From contig OY288106.1 in assembly GCA_958431155.1 (NCBI GenBank), positions 653,161 to 717,160 on the forward strand: a stretch of DNA of 64,000 nucleotides, read 5' to 3'. This DNA comes from an uncultured candidatus Porisulfidus sp. (GTDB taxonomy: Bacteria > Pseudomonadota > Gammaproteobacteria > Poriferisulfidales > Poriferisulfidaceae). The notes beneath the pieces are model-generated. The model had not been told where the DNA came from. It saw only the letters and a list, made by a program, of their open reading frames with translations, and searched no databases. This document shows positions 17,365 to 26,737 of the stretch, piece by piece; the first letter of the stretch is position 1, and the number at the start of each line of letters is the position of its first letter. Both the position numbers and the translations under genes were made by a program.

Positions 17365-18651
17365 ATGCCCGAGCGGAAAATCAAACTGGTTAACGGCGGG
17401 AAGGAAGTCGAGTTGCCGATCGCCGAATCGACCGAAGGGCCGGCAGCGGTCAACATCAGCAATCTGTACAAAAAACGGGGCTACTTCTCGCTGGATCCTG
17501 GGTTCGTCTCCACGGCCAGTTGCAAAAGCCAGATCACTTACATCGACGGAGACCTCGGCCTGCTTCGTTACCGCGGCTACCCAATTGAGCAGCTTGCAGA
17601 ATTCGGCAATCACATCGAATCCGCTTATCTGCTCTTGAGTGGCGAGCTTCCGACACAAGATCAGCTAGACATTTTTACTAAGGAAATCAAATCAGAAACA
17701 AAGATTCCCAAGGGTTCATGGGAACTAATGCAAGCGTTCGAAAAAGACGCTCACCCAATGGCCATGCTGATGGCCGGGCTCGCTCATCTGGCCTCGATCT
17801 ACCACTCTGAATTGAATGTGCGCGACAAAGCGTACCGCCAGCGAATGGCGCGGCGACTGATCGCTCAGGTCCCGGTTTTGGCGGCCCTCGGATATCGTTA
17901 CCGGACAGGCCAGTCTCCGGTCGATCTCGACCTGGAACTCGACTTCACGTCCAATTTCCTTCACATGATGTTCGGTGCAAAACCGGATCCCTTTTTCTCG
18001 CATGCCATGGACATTCTGTTCCTCCTGCACGCCGACCATGAGCAGAATGCGTCCACCTCCACGGTCCGACTGTCCGGCAGCTCCGAGACCAGCCCGGTGG
18101 CCGCCGTCGCCGCAGGCGTGGCAACGCTTTGGGGACCGTCGCACGGCGGGGCCAACGAAGCCGTGATCCAGATGCTGGAAGAGATCCATGCCTCAGACAT
18201 CTCCGTCGAGGAATACGTCGAACAAACCAAGAGCAAGAGAAGCCATGCCCGGCTGATGGGCTTCGGGCATCGAGTCTACAAGAATTACGATCCGCGCGCG
18301 AAACTGATTCAGAAAATCTGCTACGACCTGCTGGAGAAGCACGGGGAAGGCAATCCGAACTGTCCTCTCCTGGAGACCGCCATGGCCTTGGAACAAGCGG
18401 CCCTGAACGATGAATATTTCGTGGTTCGAAAACTGTACCCGAACGTCGATTTCTATTCGGGCATCATCCTCAGGACCATGGGAATTCCCCTGGACATGTT
18501 CACGGTCATTTTCGCCATTGCCCGGACGTCGGGCTGGGTTGCACACTGGCTTGAGATGATGGCGGACAAGCAGTTCCGAATCGGCCGCCCCCGCCAGTTA
18601 TATACCGGGCACACCCAGCGAGACTACGTCGCACTCGACCGGCGCGGCTGA
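17365..18651 (+). CDS. gltA: Citrate synthase
   Basis: A 428-residue type II (hexameric, Gram-negative) citrate synthase that condenses oxaloacetate with acetyl-CoA. The catalytic histidines are in GPSHGGANEAV and MGFGHRVYKNYDPRA, with the later catalytic aspartate region at FYSGIILRTMGIP. ATG 17365 (MPERKIKLVNGG) fits the family N-terminus; GTG 17338 would add nine residues. A 164-base spacer after mobB should hold its promoter, with a possible TAAAAT box at 17283-17288. It converges on metX with only seven bases between the stops. Confidence 0.96.
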   Translation: MPERKIKLVNGGKEVELPIAESTEGPAAVNISNLYKKRGYFSLDPGFVSTASCKSQITYIDGDLGLLRYRGYPIEQLAEFGNHIESAYLLLSGELPTQDQLDIFTKEIKSETKIPKGSWELMQAFEKDAHPMAMLMAGLAHLASIYHSELNVRDKAYRQRMARRLIAQVPVLAALGYRYRTGQSPVDLDLELDFTSNFLHMMFGAKPDPFFSHAMDILFLLHADHEQNASTSTVRLSGSSETSPVAAVAAGVATLWGPSHGGANEAVIQMLEEIHASDISVEEYVEQTKSKRSHARLMGFGHRVYKNYDPRAKLIQKICYDLLEKHGEGNPNCPLLETAMALEQAALNDEYFVVRKLYPNVDFYSGIILRTMGIPLDMFTVIFAIARTSGWVAHWLEMMADKQFRIGRPRQLYTGHTQRDYVALDRRG

Positions 18652-18658
18652 TCTCGGC

Positions 18659-19810
18659 TCAGATCTGAGCAAAAAATTCCTGAACGACAGGCGAGAATCG
18701 TTCTGCGTCGACCAGGAACGAATCGTGACCCTGGATGGACGGGAGCACGACCAATTCGGCTTCGCGTCCGGCCTTGTGCAGTCCGGCGACGATTTCTTTT
18801 TGCTGCTCAAGCGGGAAGAGGATGTCGCTCTCCACTCCGATCACCAAGGTTCGGCGTACATGAATCCGGGCCAGCCCGGCATTGACCGTGCCTCCGTGCT
18901 CGGCGACATCGAACAGATCCATGGCCCGTGAAAGATACAGGTAGCTGTTCGCGTCGAACGTGCCGATGAATTTTTTCGCGTTGTACTCCAGGTAGGATTC
19001 CACTTCGAATTCGATGCCGAACATCTCGTCCGAAGCCCGGTGCGGCGGAACCCGGGCGCGGTTGAAACGCTGCCGCCATTCCTGGGCCGCCCGGTAGGAC
19101 ATCAGGCCAAGCTTCCGCGCCAACCGCATACCGCAGAGCGGTTCGGCATCCAGTTCGTAGTCTCCCCCCTTCCAGCCCGGGTCGCAGCGGATGATTTCCC
19201 GCTGCAACGATCGAACCGCGATCGTGAACGGCAAAGCCCGGCAGGCGGCTGAAATCACCAGGAGGTGATCCAGTTCGTCCGGGTACTGCAAGGCGTAGGC
19301 CAATGCGGACATGCCGCCCATGGACGGCCCGATGACCGTGTGGACATGGTCCACGCCCAATTCGCGCATGGCGTGGTGTCCGGCTTTCGCAATGTCTTCG
19401 ATCGACAGTTCCGGAAAACTCCCCCCGTAGGGCTTGCCGGTTGTCGGGTCGCACGACGAGGGTCCTGTCGAACCAAAGCAGCTGCCCAGGGAATTGATGC
19501 AGACGACAAAGAACCGATCGGTGTCGATTGCCTTGCCGGGCCCGACCATGTATTCCCACCAGCCTGTCGCATCGTCTTCCTCATTGGAGGCGGCATGGGC
19601 GGTCGGGGACAGCCCCGTGAAAATCAGGACCGCATTGTCCTGGTTTCGCGACAAGGTCCCCCAAGTCTCATAGCCGATCTGGACCTGGGCCAGGCGCCCA
19701 CCGAGGCGCATTACAAAATCGGTTTGTCCATAGTCCCCCGGCAGATTTATGATCCGGGTGGCCGGCGGCGTACGGTTATACGTGCAGGGCTGGAAATCGG
19801 GATGAGTCAT
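18659..19810 (-). CDS. metX: Homoserine O-acyltransferase (MetX family)
   Basis: A 383-residue alpha/beta-fold acyltransferase for methionine synthesis. The nucleophile serine lies in GPSMGGMSALAYA, the acid in VESDILFP and the histidine in QGHDSFLVD; INSLGSCFGSTGPSS is the family signature. Whether it uses acetyl-CoA or succinyl-CoA cannot be decided by eye; many gammaproteobacterial MetX proteins use succinyl-CoA. The ATG at 19810 overlaps the DUF1249 stop as ATGA. The usual neighbour metW is absent from the window. It is the last gene of the sdhC-to-metX run. Confidence 0.9.
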   Translation of the reverse strand: MTHPDFQPCTYNRTPPATRIINLPGDYGQTDFVMRLGGRLAQVQIGYETWGTLSRNQDNAVLIFTGLSPTAHAASNEEDDATGWWEYMVGPGKAIDTDRFFVVCINSLGSCFGSTGPSSCDPTTGKPYGGSFPELSIEDIAKAGHHAMRELGVDHVHTVIGPSMGGMSALAYALQYPDELDHLLVISAACRALPFTIAVRSLQREIIRCDPGWKGGDYELDAEPLCGMRLARKLGLMSYRAAQEWRQRFNRARVPPHRASDEMFGIEFEVESYLEYNAKKFIGTFDANSYLYLSRAMDLFDVAEHGGTVNAGLARIHVRRTLVIGVESDILFPLEQQKEIVAGLHKAGREAELVVLPSIQGHDSFLVDAERFSPVVQEFFAQI

Positions 19811-20304
19811 GACGTGCGACCGGAATCCTTCGCGAGATGATAGCCTTGCCGGAGGCAGTACCGCAACCAGTTGAACAGGAACCGATTCCCAGCATGGCGG
19901 CGATGCAGCCATTCCACCTGAAGGCTCCCCTCCGGAAGCCTGCCTGAAATCAGGGGAAATCCGCGATGGCCGAGCAGTTCGGCCTGCCGGGAGTCCCGGT
20001 ACAACCGCACCTGAACATCCGGCAGGAGATCCGCCTTCTCCGCATCGTCCCAGCGGCAGGCCAGGCCGAAAGTAGCCGTGTGCCGGGTGTGATCGTGGAA
20101 CTCCAATTGCAGTGTCGGCATGTCGGGCAGAGAGTCGTCGAGGTACTGATGAATTTGCAAAGCGGGATTCCGCAGCGAGGGGCACAGCGCGAGCAAGCAG
20201 TGGTAGTTGGCGTCATACAGTTCCATCAGTGCCGCATGATCCGGCAAATGCCGGTTTTCGGCAGGCCGTGGAACGGCGGACAGGATGGCAGACGATTCAG
20301 TCAC
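19807..20304 (-). CDS. DUF1249 domain protein
   Basis: A protein of about 165 residues with the DUF1249 features: YDANYHCLLALCP near the N-terminus, LQLEFHDHTRHTATFGLAC, and VRLYRDSRQAEL. Function unknown; relatives are small cytosolic proteins of Gammaproteobacteria. I chose GTG at 20304 because it overlaps the sdhE stop (GTGACTGA), suggesting coupling; a TTG at 20337 and an ATG at 20226 are the alternatives. It links sdhE to metX without gaps. Confidence 0.72.
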   Translation of the reverse strand: MTESSAILSAVPRPAENRHLPDHAALMELYDANYHCLLALCPSLRNPALQIHQYLDDSLPDMPTLQLEFHDHTRHTATFGLACRWDDAEKADLLPDVQVRLYRDSRQAELLGHRGFPLISGRLPEGSLQVEWLHRRHAGNRFLFNWLRYCLRQGYHLAKDSGRTS

Positions 20305-20545
20305 GGTCGGGCGTACCTGCGCGAATTTTCCGGGCAACGGATTCCATGTCCGGATCCGGGGCGGCCTGCACCCCCAGGAACATTTCCTGGAGACTGGGGT
20401 CCGTGCATTCCAGCAACCGCGCGAACGCCGCGCGCTCGGCAGGAGACGCTTGGGAATATTCGCAATCCAGATACCGCATCAGCATGAGATCCAGCTCCCG
20501 AGTTCCACGCCGGCAACGCCAGCGCAACCGGTCCTGCTCAGACAT
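20297..20545 (-). CDS. sdhE: FAD assembly factor SdhE
   Basis: An 82-residue protein with the defining RGxxE motif (RRGTRELD, about residues 12-19) followed by the helical YSQASPAERAAFARLLEC segment. SdhE binds SdhA and promotes covalent attachment of FAD. The ATG at 20545 lies one base after the sdhB stop, so it is translated with the complex it matures. Confidence 0.92.
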   Translation of the reverse strand: MSEQDRLRWRCRRGTRELDLMLMRYLDCEYSQASPAERAAFARLLECTDPSLQEMFLGVQAAPDPDMESVARKIRAGTPDRD

Positions 20546-20546
20546 G

Positions 20547-21329
20547 TCAGGAGCTGCGCAAGGCCACCATTTTCTTGATTTCAGCAATGGCCCGGGCAGG
20601 GTTCAGCCCTTTAGGACAGGTCTGGGTGCAATTCATGATCGTGTGGCAGCGATACAGTTTGAAAGAATCTTCCAGATACTCGAGCCGCTCGTCCGTCGCC
20701 TGATCGCGACTGTCCGCGAGCCAGCGCCATGCCTGCAGCAAGGCCGCCGGCCCCAGGTACTTGTCCGGATTCCACCAGTAGCTTGGGCAACTGGTGGAAC
20801 AGCAGGCGCACAGGATGCATTCTTCCAGGCCGTCCAGGCGCGCGCGTTCTTCCTTCTGCTGCAGGCGTTCGCGTTCCGGTTCGTCCGCACCGTTCTTCAA
20901 CCATGGCTCCACGGCGGCATATTGCCGATAAAAGCCCGACAAGTCCGTCACCAGATCCCGAACCACCGGCATGTGCGGCAGAGGATAAATCCGGATGTCT
21001 CCCTTGAACTGACCCACCCCGCAAGTGCACGCCAGGGTGTTCCGGCCGTTGATGTTCATGGAGCAGGAACCGCAGATCCCTTCCCGGCAGGAGCGGCGGA
21101 ACGACAGGGTCGGGTCGATTTCATTCTTGATCTTGATGAGCACATCGAGGATCATCGGACCGCACTGCTCCAGATCCACTTCGTAGCTGTCCAGCCTCGG
21201 ATTCTCGCCTTCATCCGGCTCGTAGCGATATACCTGGAACGTCTGCACATCGCCCGCATCTGGAGGCGCCGCGTACTGGTTGCCCTGCTTGCGGACTACC
21301 GCGTTGGCCGGGAGAGTGAATTGAGCCAT
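20547..21329 (-). CDS. sdhB: Succinate dehydrogenase iron-sulfur subunit
   Basis: A 260-residue protein with the [2Fe-2S] cysteines in [10 protein letters not shown] (81, 86, 89) and C101, and the [4Fe-4S]/[3Fe-4S] ligands in [13 protein letters not shown] and [17 protein letters not shown]. It carries electrons from SdhA to the quinone site. The N-terminus has about 25 extra residues compared with the E. coli protein. The gene follows sdhA by 21 bases. Confidence 0.96.
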   Translation of the reverse strand: MAQFTLPANAVVRKQGNQYAAPPDAGDVQTFQVYRYEPDEGENPRLDSYEVDLEQCGPMILDVLIKIKNEIDPTLSFRRSCREGICGSCSMNINGRNTLACTCGVGQFKGDIRIYPLPHMPVVRDLVTDLSGFYRQYAAVEPWLKNGADEPERERLQQKEERARLDGLEECILCACCSTSCPSYWWNPDKYLGPAALLQAWRWLADSRDQATDERLEYLEDSFKLYRCHTIMNCTQTCPKGLNPARAIAEIKKMVALRSS

Positions 21330-21350
21330 GGTCCGATTGATTGTTTGCGA

Positions 21351-23141
21351 TCAGTATACGCGGGCTTTCGGCGGAACCACTTCCACCTCGTCGTCCAGAG
21401 TGTACATATGGACATCCCGGTAATCAATCCGGCACGCCCCCTGCTCGTCGGTCCAGCAGACGGTGTGTTTCATCCATTCGTTGTCGTTCCGCTCCGGGTA
21501 ATCTTCCCGGGCATGGGCGCCCCGGCTCTCCAGGCGGTTGAGCGCCGACTCCAGCGTCGCCACGCCCTGCGGTAAGAGGTTTTGCAATTCCAGAGTTTCA
21601 ACCAAGTCGGTATTCCAGATCATGGACCGGTCGCTGACGCGGATGTCGCTGAAGGCCCGGTCGGCGACCCGGACCTGTTCCAGGCCCTCCCTCAGGGTTT
21701 CTCCGGTCCGGAATACCGCCGCGTGTTTCTGCATGGCACGCTGTAGTTGCAGACGGAGTTCCGCGGTCGGGATCTCGCCACTGGCATGGCGGAGCTTGTC
21801 GAACTGATCCAGGATCCGTTCGATCGATGCGGCCGGCGCTTCCGGATGCGCTCTCCCCGGCGTAACCAGTTCGGTCGCCCGCATGGCCGCCGCTCGTCCA
21901 AAGACCACCAAGTCCAGCAAGGAGTTCGAGCCCAAGCGATTCGCCCCATGCACCGAGACGCAAGCCGCTTCCCCAATGGCCATCAGGCCGGGCACCACCG
22001 CGTCCGGGTTCCCGTCCCGCACCGTTACCGCCTCACCGTGGTGGTTGGTCGGAATGCCGCCCATGGTGTAGTGCACGGTCGGCAGGACCGGGATTGGTTC
22101 ACGGGTCACGTCGGCCCCGGCGAAGATGCGCGCCGACTCCGCGATGCCGGGCAGGCGTTCCTTGATCACCTCGGCGCCGAGATGCTCCAGATGCAAGTGG
22201 ATATGATCCGCTTCGGGCCCGCAGCCCCTCCCCTCGTTGATCTCGATAGTCATCGAGCGGCTCACCACGTCGCGCGATGCCAAGTCCTTGGCATTCGGCG
22301 CGTACCGCTCCATGAAGCGCTCGCCCTTGCTGTTGGTCAGGTAGCCTCCTTCTCCCCTCACGCCTTCCGTAATCAGGCAGCCGGCGCCATAGATGCCGGT
22401 CGGGTGGAACTGCACGAACTCCATGTCCTGCAAGGGCAACCCGGCGCGCTGCACCATGCCGTTGCCGTCTCCCGTGCAGGTATGCGCGGAAGTGCAGGAG
22501 AAATAGGCACGTCCATAGCCCCCCGTCGCCAGCAGGACCGTGTGGGCGTGGAAGTGGTGCAGTTCTCCGGTTGCGAGATCCCAGGCCACCACGCCACAGC
22601 ACCGGCCCTCGTCGTCCATGACCAGATCCATGGCGAAGTACTCAATGAAGAACTTGGCGTGGTGCTTGAGGGATTGTTGGTACAGCGTGTGCAGAATGGC
22701 GTGGCCGGTACGGTCGGCGGCAGCGCAGGTGCGTTGCGCGATCCCCTCGCCGAAATGAGTCGTCATCCCGCCGAAAGGACGTTGGTAGATCTTGCCTTCG
22801 TCTGTCCGTGAAAACGGGACGCCGTAGTGTTCCAGTTCGATAATCGCCGGAATGGCCTCGCGGCACATGTATTGGATGGCATCCTGATCTCCCAGCCAGT
22901 CCGAACCCTTGACCGTGTCGTACATGTGCCAGCGCCAATCATCCGGGCCCATGTTCCCGAGCGCGGCGCTGACCCCGCCTTGCGCGGCCACCGTGTGGCT
23001 GCGGGTGGGAAATACCTTCGTGATGCAGGCGGTCGACAAGCCTTTCACCGCCATGCCCAGGGTTGCCCGCAGGCCGGCCCCGCCGGCGCCCACGACCACG
23101 ACATCGTAGTGATGCTCGATCAACTTGTATGCAGCGGTCAT
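21351..23141 (-). CDS. sdhA: Succinate dehydrogenase flavoprotein subunit
   Basis: A 596-residue flavoprotein. The FAD-binding [13 protein letters not shown] (residues 14-26), the covalent-FAD histidine at 49 in [11 protein letters not shown], the catalytic HxxG region GMTTHFGEG and the C-terminal [17 protein letters not shown] segment ([18 protein letters not shown]) are present. It oxidises succinate to fumarate in the TCA cycle. ATG 23141 gives the family start ([13 protein letters not shown]) and overlaps the sdhD stop as ATGA. Confidence 0.97.
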   Translation of the reverse strand: MTAAYKLIEHHYDVVVVGAGGAGLRATLGMAVKGLSTACITKVFPTRSHTVAAQGGVSAALGNMGPDDWRWHMYDTVKGSDWLGDQDAIQYMCREAIPAIIELEHYGVPFSRTDEGKIYQRPFGGMTTHFGEGIAQRTCAAADRTGHAILHTLYQQSLKHHAKFFIEYFAMDLVMDDEGRCCGVVAWDLATGELHHFHAHTVLLATGGYGRAYFSCTSAHTCTGDGNGMVQRAGLPLQDMEFVQFHPTGIYGAGCLITEGVRGEGGYLTNSKGERFMERYAPNAKDLASRDVVSRSMTIEINEGRGCGPEADHIHLHLEHLGAEVIKERLPGIAESARIFAGADVTREPIPVLPTVHYTMGGIPTNHHGEAVTVRDGNPDAVVPGLMAIGEAACVSVHGANRLGSNSLLDLVVFGRAAAMRATELVTPGRAHPEAPAASIERILDQFDKLRHASGEIPTAELRLQLQRAMQKHAAVFRTGETLREGLEQVRVADRAFSDIRVSDRSMIWNTDLVETLELQNLLPQGVATLESALNRLESRGAHAREDYPERNDNEWMKHTVCWTDEQGACRIDYRDVHMYTLDDEVEVVPPKARVY

Positions 23142-23476
23142 GTCAGGAAATGCGACAACCCCGCGAGGGCGGCGACGAGAGAAAGGAGAAGGACCAGTTG
23201 CGCGATCCGGTGCGCTGCTCGATTCCAGGCCGGGTCGCCGACGTAGTCGTCGACGATGACCCCAAGTCCGAGTTTGGCGTGGTAGAGCGACGCCAGGAAA
23301 AACAGGCTCAGCCAGATGACTGTATCGGTCTGCCCGACCCACTGCTCGAAATGAACCCGCTCCGACAGGCTCTGGCTGCCCAGGGCATGGATGAGCCAGA
23401 CCGACAGGGGAATCAGCGCGGCCGAAGTGATCCGCTCCAGCCACCAGTGCCGCCGGGCCTTGTCGGAACCGCTCAT
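23138..23476 (-). CDS. sdhD: Succinate dehydrogenase membrane anchor subunit SdhD
   Basis: A 112-residue protein with three hydrophobic segments. [21 protein letters not shown] and [15 protein letters not shown] are typical of SdhD, with the histidine in SLYHAKLGL expected to bind heme b and the following aspartate-tyrosine to sit near the quinone site. The ATG at 23476 overlaps the sdhC stop as ATGA. Confidence 0.92.
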   Translation of the reverse strand: MSGSDKARRHWWLERITSAALIPLSVWLIHALGSQSLSERVHFEQWVGQTDTVIWLSLFFLASLYHAKLGLGVIVDDYVGDPAWNRAAHRIAQLVLLLSLVAALAGLSHFLT

Positions 23477-23850
23477 GCCCAAATCCAGGCCCAGACGGTG
23501 ATCGTCAGCGTGGTAGAGCCCGCGAGAACCAGCCAGTTGCTCGCCTGCACCGCCGGCATACTGAGGCCGATGCAGGCATCCCAGACCAGATGCCGAATCC
23601 CAGTGCACAAGTGAAACGCCAACGCGAAGGTCCAGGCAATCAGCAGGATCTGCCCCAGAGGATGCTGCAACACGGACATGGCGGCTTGCCAGAGGCCAGG
23701 CACGTAGGCCGCCGCCGCGATCAGAAAGGCCAGCACCACCGCAGCGGCCGTCAGCAAGACGCCCGTAATGCGATGGCTGATCGACAGGAGCGCTGCCAGC
23801 GGCAGGCGATAGATCTGCAAGTGAGGCGATAGGGGATGCTCGGGCGACAT
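23473..23850 (-). CDS. sdhC: Succinate dehydrogenase cytochrome b556 subunit SdhC
   Basis: A 125-residue protein with three hydrophobic segments, the signature [23 protein letters not shown] at its N-terminus (written here in part) and the heme-ligand region [13 protein letters not shown]. It is the first gene of the sdh operon. Upstream on the minus strand a CATAAT box (23896-23901) is preceded at 17 bases by a poor -35 (TTCTGC), a weak promoter candidate. tRNA-Ala lies further upstream on the same strand. Confidence 0.92.
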   Translation of the reverse strand: MSPEHPLSPHLQIYRLPLAALLSISHRITGVLLTAAAVVLAFLIAAAAYVPGLWQAAMSVLQHPLGQILLIAWTFALAFHLCTGIRHLVWDACIGLSMPAVQASNWLVLAGSTTLTITVWAWIWA

Positions 23851-23973
23851 CGTGCGCGGAAGAGTGGGGAGCGGCAGACAGGCAAATCTCGCGTTATTAT
23901 GCCAAACCCCGGCGATGCGCAGAATTCGGCCCTACACCGTCAAGCGAGCGGGTTCGATTCTTTCGGAAGGAGT

Positions 23974-24049
<76 letters not shown>

Positions 24050-24124
24050 GTCACCATGGCACGCTATTTTCCCTGTTCGACGGAAAGGTGTCAATGCAAC
24101 AGATAAGGTAGAATCCGTTCAATC

Positions 24125-24664
24125 ATGCAGGTCGCTTTACGCCACTCGGGTATATGGATCGCCATCGGGCTGGTCCTCATGATCGTCCTGTCCCGGCTCG
24201 TCCCGCATCCCCCGAATTTCACCCCCGTTCTAGCAGCAGCACTCTTTTGCGGCGTTCTATACGCACGTCCCTCTCACGCTCTCTTAATCCCGCTACTTGG
24301 CATGGCCGCTGGCGATCTAGTCCTGGGGCTTCATGACCAGATCTGGGCCGTCTACCTGGCGGTTGCCCTGTGCGTCGGCCTGGGCCGCTGGATGCTGAAC
24401 CCTCCCGGCGTCCTGACTACCGTGGCAGCCAGTGTTTCCGGATCCGTGCTGTTCTTCCTGCTGACGAACCTTGCAGTCTGGCTGCAGGGCGACCTGTACC
24501 CGCTGACCGCGACCGGGCTTCTCGCCTGCTACGTCGCCGCAATTCCGTTCTTCCACCACACGCTGATCGCCACCCTGCTATTCGGAATCGCCTTACTCGG
24601 CCTCGCCCGGCTACTTCAAGGCAGCCAGGCCACCGGCGACCTGCTTCCTCTACAGCACCGCTGA
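24125..24664 (+). CDS. DUF6580-type integral membrane protein (ECF S-component-like)
   Basis: A 179-residue protein with about five to six hydrophobic segments. The pattern RLVPHPPNFTPVLAAALF near the N-terminus and PLLGMAAGDLVLGLH match a family of putative transport proteins that resemble substrate-binding S components of ECF transporters. The substrate is unknown and no ECF ATPase or T component is encoded nearby. Its stop overlaps the start of the next gene (TGATG), so the two are translationally coupled. Confidence 0.7.
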   Translation: MQVALRHSGIWIAIGLVLMIVLSRLVPHPPNFTPVLAAALFCGVLYARPSHALLIPLLGMAAGDLVLGLHDQIWAVYLAVALCVGLGRWMLNPPGVLTTVAASVSGSVLFFLLTNLAVWLQGDLYPLTATGLLACYVAAIPFFHHTLIATLLFGIALLGLARLLQGSQATGDLLPLQHR

Positions 24665-25389
24665 TGCCCAGAAAGTCATTCGCCTGGTGCGGCCTTGTAC
24701 TTGCCACAAGCCTTTCTTCTATTGCCACGGGCGACTCCGCGCCACAGGTCCTGGACGGGCTGTGGAGTGGCGAGTTCGATATCAACGAACGAGGCCCGCA
24801 CGATTTCACCGCCTTGTATCTCGGCGGAGTCGTTTCGGCCTACAGCGTGAGCTCCAACGTGGTCTATCGCGGAACCGTAGCCGGTGACGAGCAGCAGTAT
24901 CAATCCGACATGTCCATGTTTATCCGCGACGGCTCCCAGTTCGGGACCGTGCAGTTGAGCGGGGCGGTAAGCGAGCAAGCCACCATGATTACGGCGCGCT
25001 ACCTGACCACAGGCAAGGACACCGGCACGTTGACTTTGCGCTACGACCCGCTATTCGAGCGGGAGGTCGACCCCTCCGAGCTCACGGGGTTATGGGAGTA
25101 TGCCTCGGACCGGCTCAGCATCAGCTTTAACGTGATGCCGGCGGGCGAGGTCAAAGGAACGGATAGCCTCGGCTGCAACTACTACGGCACCATCGAGAAG
25201 ATCAGGCCCGGCATCAACGCCTTGAGCGTGAATCTGGAGATGGCCTCCTGCGGCACGGCGGACGGCCACTATGCCGGAATGGCCCATGTCGCAGACACCA
25301 AGGCCAGCAACGACACCCTGCACCTTCACGTCACCAGCGACCATTTCGGCCTGTACTATCCCCTGCAGAGGATTGTGTTACTGCAGTAA
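24664..25389 (+). CDS. Secreted protein of unknown function
   Basis: A 241-residue protein with a signal peptide (MPRKSFAWCGLVLATSLSS, cleavage probably near SIATGDSA, residues 20-26). The mature part is strand-rich, with two similar-looking blocks beginning VLDGLWSGEFDINE and ELTGLWEYASDRLS, which hints at an internal repeat of a beta-sheet domain. I do not recognise the family. Coupling to the membrane protein upstream suggests the two act together, perhaps in uptake. It converges on the next gene with a 12-base overlap. Confidence 0.65.
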   Translation: MPRKSFAWCGLVLATSLSSIATGDSAPQVLDGLWSGEFDINERGPHDFTALYLGGVVSAYSVSSNVVYRGTVAGDEQQYQSDMSMFIRDGSQFGTVQLSGAVSEQATMITARYLTTGKDTGTLTLRYDPLFEREVDPSELTGLWEYASDRLSISFNVMPAGEVKGTDSLGCNYYGTIEKIRPGINALSVNLEMASCGTADGHYAGMAHVADTKASNDTLHLHVTSDHFGLYYPLQRIVLLQ

Positions 25390-26190
25390 CCCACCCCGGC
25401 GCAGGTCCGCCCGCACTCTCTGCCTGAAAAACTCGCGCGCGCGGCGCACCGCATTCCGTGCGGCTTGGGCATCGTAGGCGACCCGCTGCCCCAGATAGAT
25501 GCTGTCGACCCCCGGAGCATCGAAACTATGGAAAGCGTTTTCATAGACGACCAAGTCCACCCGCTCGGGCCGGACTGAGATCATCACCCGGCAACGCTGC
25601 GCCGGCGTCCACCGGTCCTGCCCACCGATCAGGATCAACAAGTCCGTGTGGGAGTTGCCGAGCTGATCCAGGCACCAGGGTGCGACCGCGATGGCACCGG
25701 CGAAAGGCTGCTCTGCATTCATGTCGTCGTGCAAGGCCAGCAGGGTCGTCGTCGCCCCATGCGAGAACCCGGTGAGATAGATTTCTTGCTCGGCCACCCA
25801 AGGCTGAGCCATCAGCCAGCGCTTTGCCGCATGGGCATCCCGCGCCCGGTGCCAAGTCGGAACGGCGAACAGGCTGCCGCAAATGTCGTCTTTTCCTCGC
25901 GGGCCGAAACTGTCGACTTGCAGCACCGCGAGACCCCAGTCGAGATAGTTTTCATACCAGAGTTTCGAGCGGATCGGCCAGATCCCATTGCAGCCGTGCA
26001 GATCCACGATAGCCGGATGCGGGCCTGCCCCTTCCGGTCGGTACAGGTAGGCAGTCAACTCGATCGTGTCTTCGGACTGGTACACCGGCGCGGTGAACGC
26101 GATTTCCTGCGGCGGCGGCAAGGCTTCGACCGCAACGGCGCAAAGCCACAGGACCGCGGCAAGCCCGTATCGGGATCTACGCATTGACAT
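25378..26190 (-). CDS. Dienelactone-hydrolase-family alpha/beta hydrolase, secreted
   Basis: A protein of about 270 residues with an N-terminal signal or anchor (GLAAVLWLCAVAVEA) and a dienelactone-hydrolase-like fold: VDLHGCNGIW around the oxyanion hole, the nucleophile elbow GFSHGATTTLLAL, LILIGGQDRWTPAQRC with the acid, and ENAFHSFD with the histidine. The nucleophile is serine, whereas classical dienelactone hydrolases use cysteine. Substrate unknown. The start is ATG 26190 or 26184; either overlaps the end of mug. Confidence 0.75.
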   Translation of the reverse strand: MSMRRSRYGLAAVLWLCAVAVEALPPPQEIAFTAPVYQSEDTIELTAYLYRPEGAGPHPAIVDLHGCNGIWPIRSKLWYENYLDWGLAVLQVDSFGPRGKDDICGSLFAVPTWHRARDAHAAKRWLMAQPWVAEQEIYLTGFSHGATTTLLALHDDMNAEQPFAGAIAVAPWCLDQLGNSHTDLLILIGGQDRWTPAQRCRVMISVRPERVDLVVYENAFHSFDAPGVDSIYLGQRVAYDAQAARNAVRRAREFFRQRVRADLRRGGLLQ

Positions 26191-26722
26191 GACGCGCCAA
26201 GCGACGGTACCAGCGCCGGAGGTCGGCAAGCGAGTAGACGGCATTGGCCGGGCTCGGGTTGGGCGTGACATACACCCGTGCTCCTCCGACCACCCGCGGC
26301 TGCATGCCCCAGCGGATTTCCTTGGGAGATGCGTCCAATCCGTATTTCAAGAAGTGTCGATATGCCTGCTTACCGTGAAACCAGGCCCAGGCTGGTCGGA
26401 TTTTTTCGATCAGTTGCAGAAGCCGCGGTGCATCGCGCCAGAAATCCTCAGCCCGCAATTCGTGCCCCTGCCGGCTCGGACGCTTCACGACATCGGTGAA
26501 CCCGATTCGATCCTGTTCCAGAAGAATCCGATGACGCAGCCGCGAGGGCTCACCTTGGGATTCGGCCAACCCGGACCCGTCAAAAGCCCTCCAGAAGCGG
26601 TTCCTCGGGTTGGCGAAATAGAAGCCTGCGCGAACCGAAACGACAGAAGGATTCAATCCCACGGACAAGACGCGCAGACCAGGGTCCACGTAATCCGGAA
26701 GTGTCGTGCGGGGTGAAGCCAT
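26177..26722 (-). CDS. mug: Mismatch-specific uracil/thymine-DNA glycosylase (Mug family)
   Basis: A 181-residue protein with the Mug signatures VLSVGLNPSVVSVRAGFYFANPRNRFWRAF (quoted in part: GLNPS, YFANP, NRFW), LLEQDRIGFTDVVKRPS and the C-terminal NPSPANAVYS loop. It removes uracil, thymine or exocyclic adducts opposite guanine. ATG 26722 was preferred to an upstream GTG at 26731. It follows the radical SAM gene closely on the same strand. Confidence 0.88.
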   Translation of the reverse strand: MASPRTTLPDYVDPGLRVLSVGLNPSVVSVRAGFYFANPRNRFWRAFDGSGLAESQGEPSRLRHRILLEQDRIGFTDVVKRPSRQGHELRAEDFWRDAPRLLQLIEKIRPAWAWFHGKQAYRHFLKYGLDASPKEIRWGMQPRVVGGARVYVTPNPSPANAVYSLADLRRWYRRLARHVNA

Positions 26723-26737
26723 GAGTTGCACCGCCTT

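Noticed and set aside
18657..18670. Palindrome GCTCAGATCTGAGC at the gltA/metX convergence
   Set aside because: It is followed by A-runs rather than T-runs in the gltA direction and encodes the end of MetX on the other strand, so it is not a convincing terminator.
20112..21575. Plus-strand frame of 487 codons opposite the sdhB/sdhE/DUF1249 genes
   Set aside because: It crosses three clear genes on the other strand and shows no recognisable domain.
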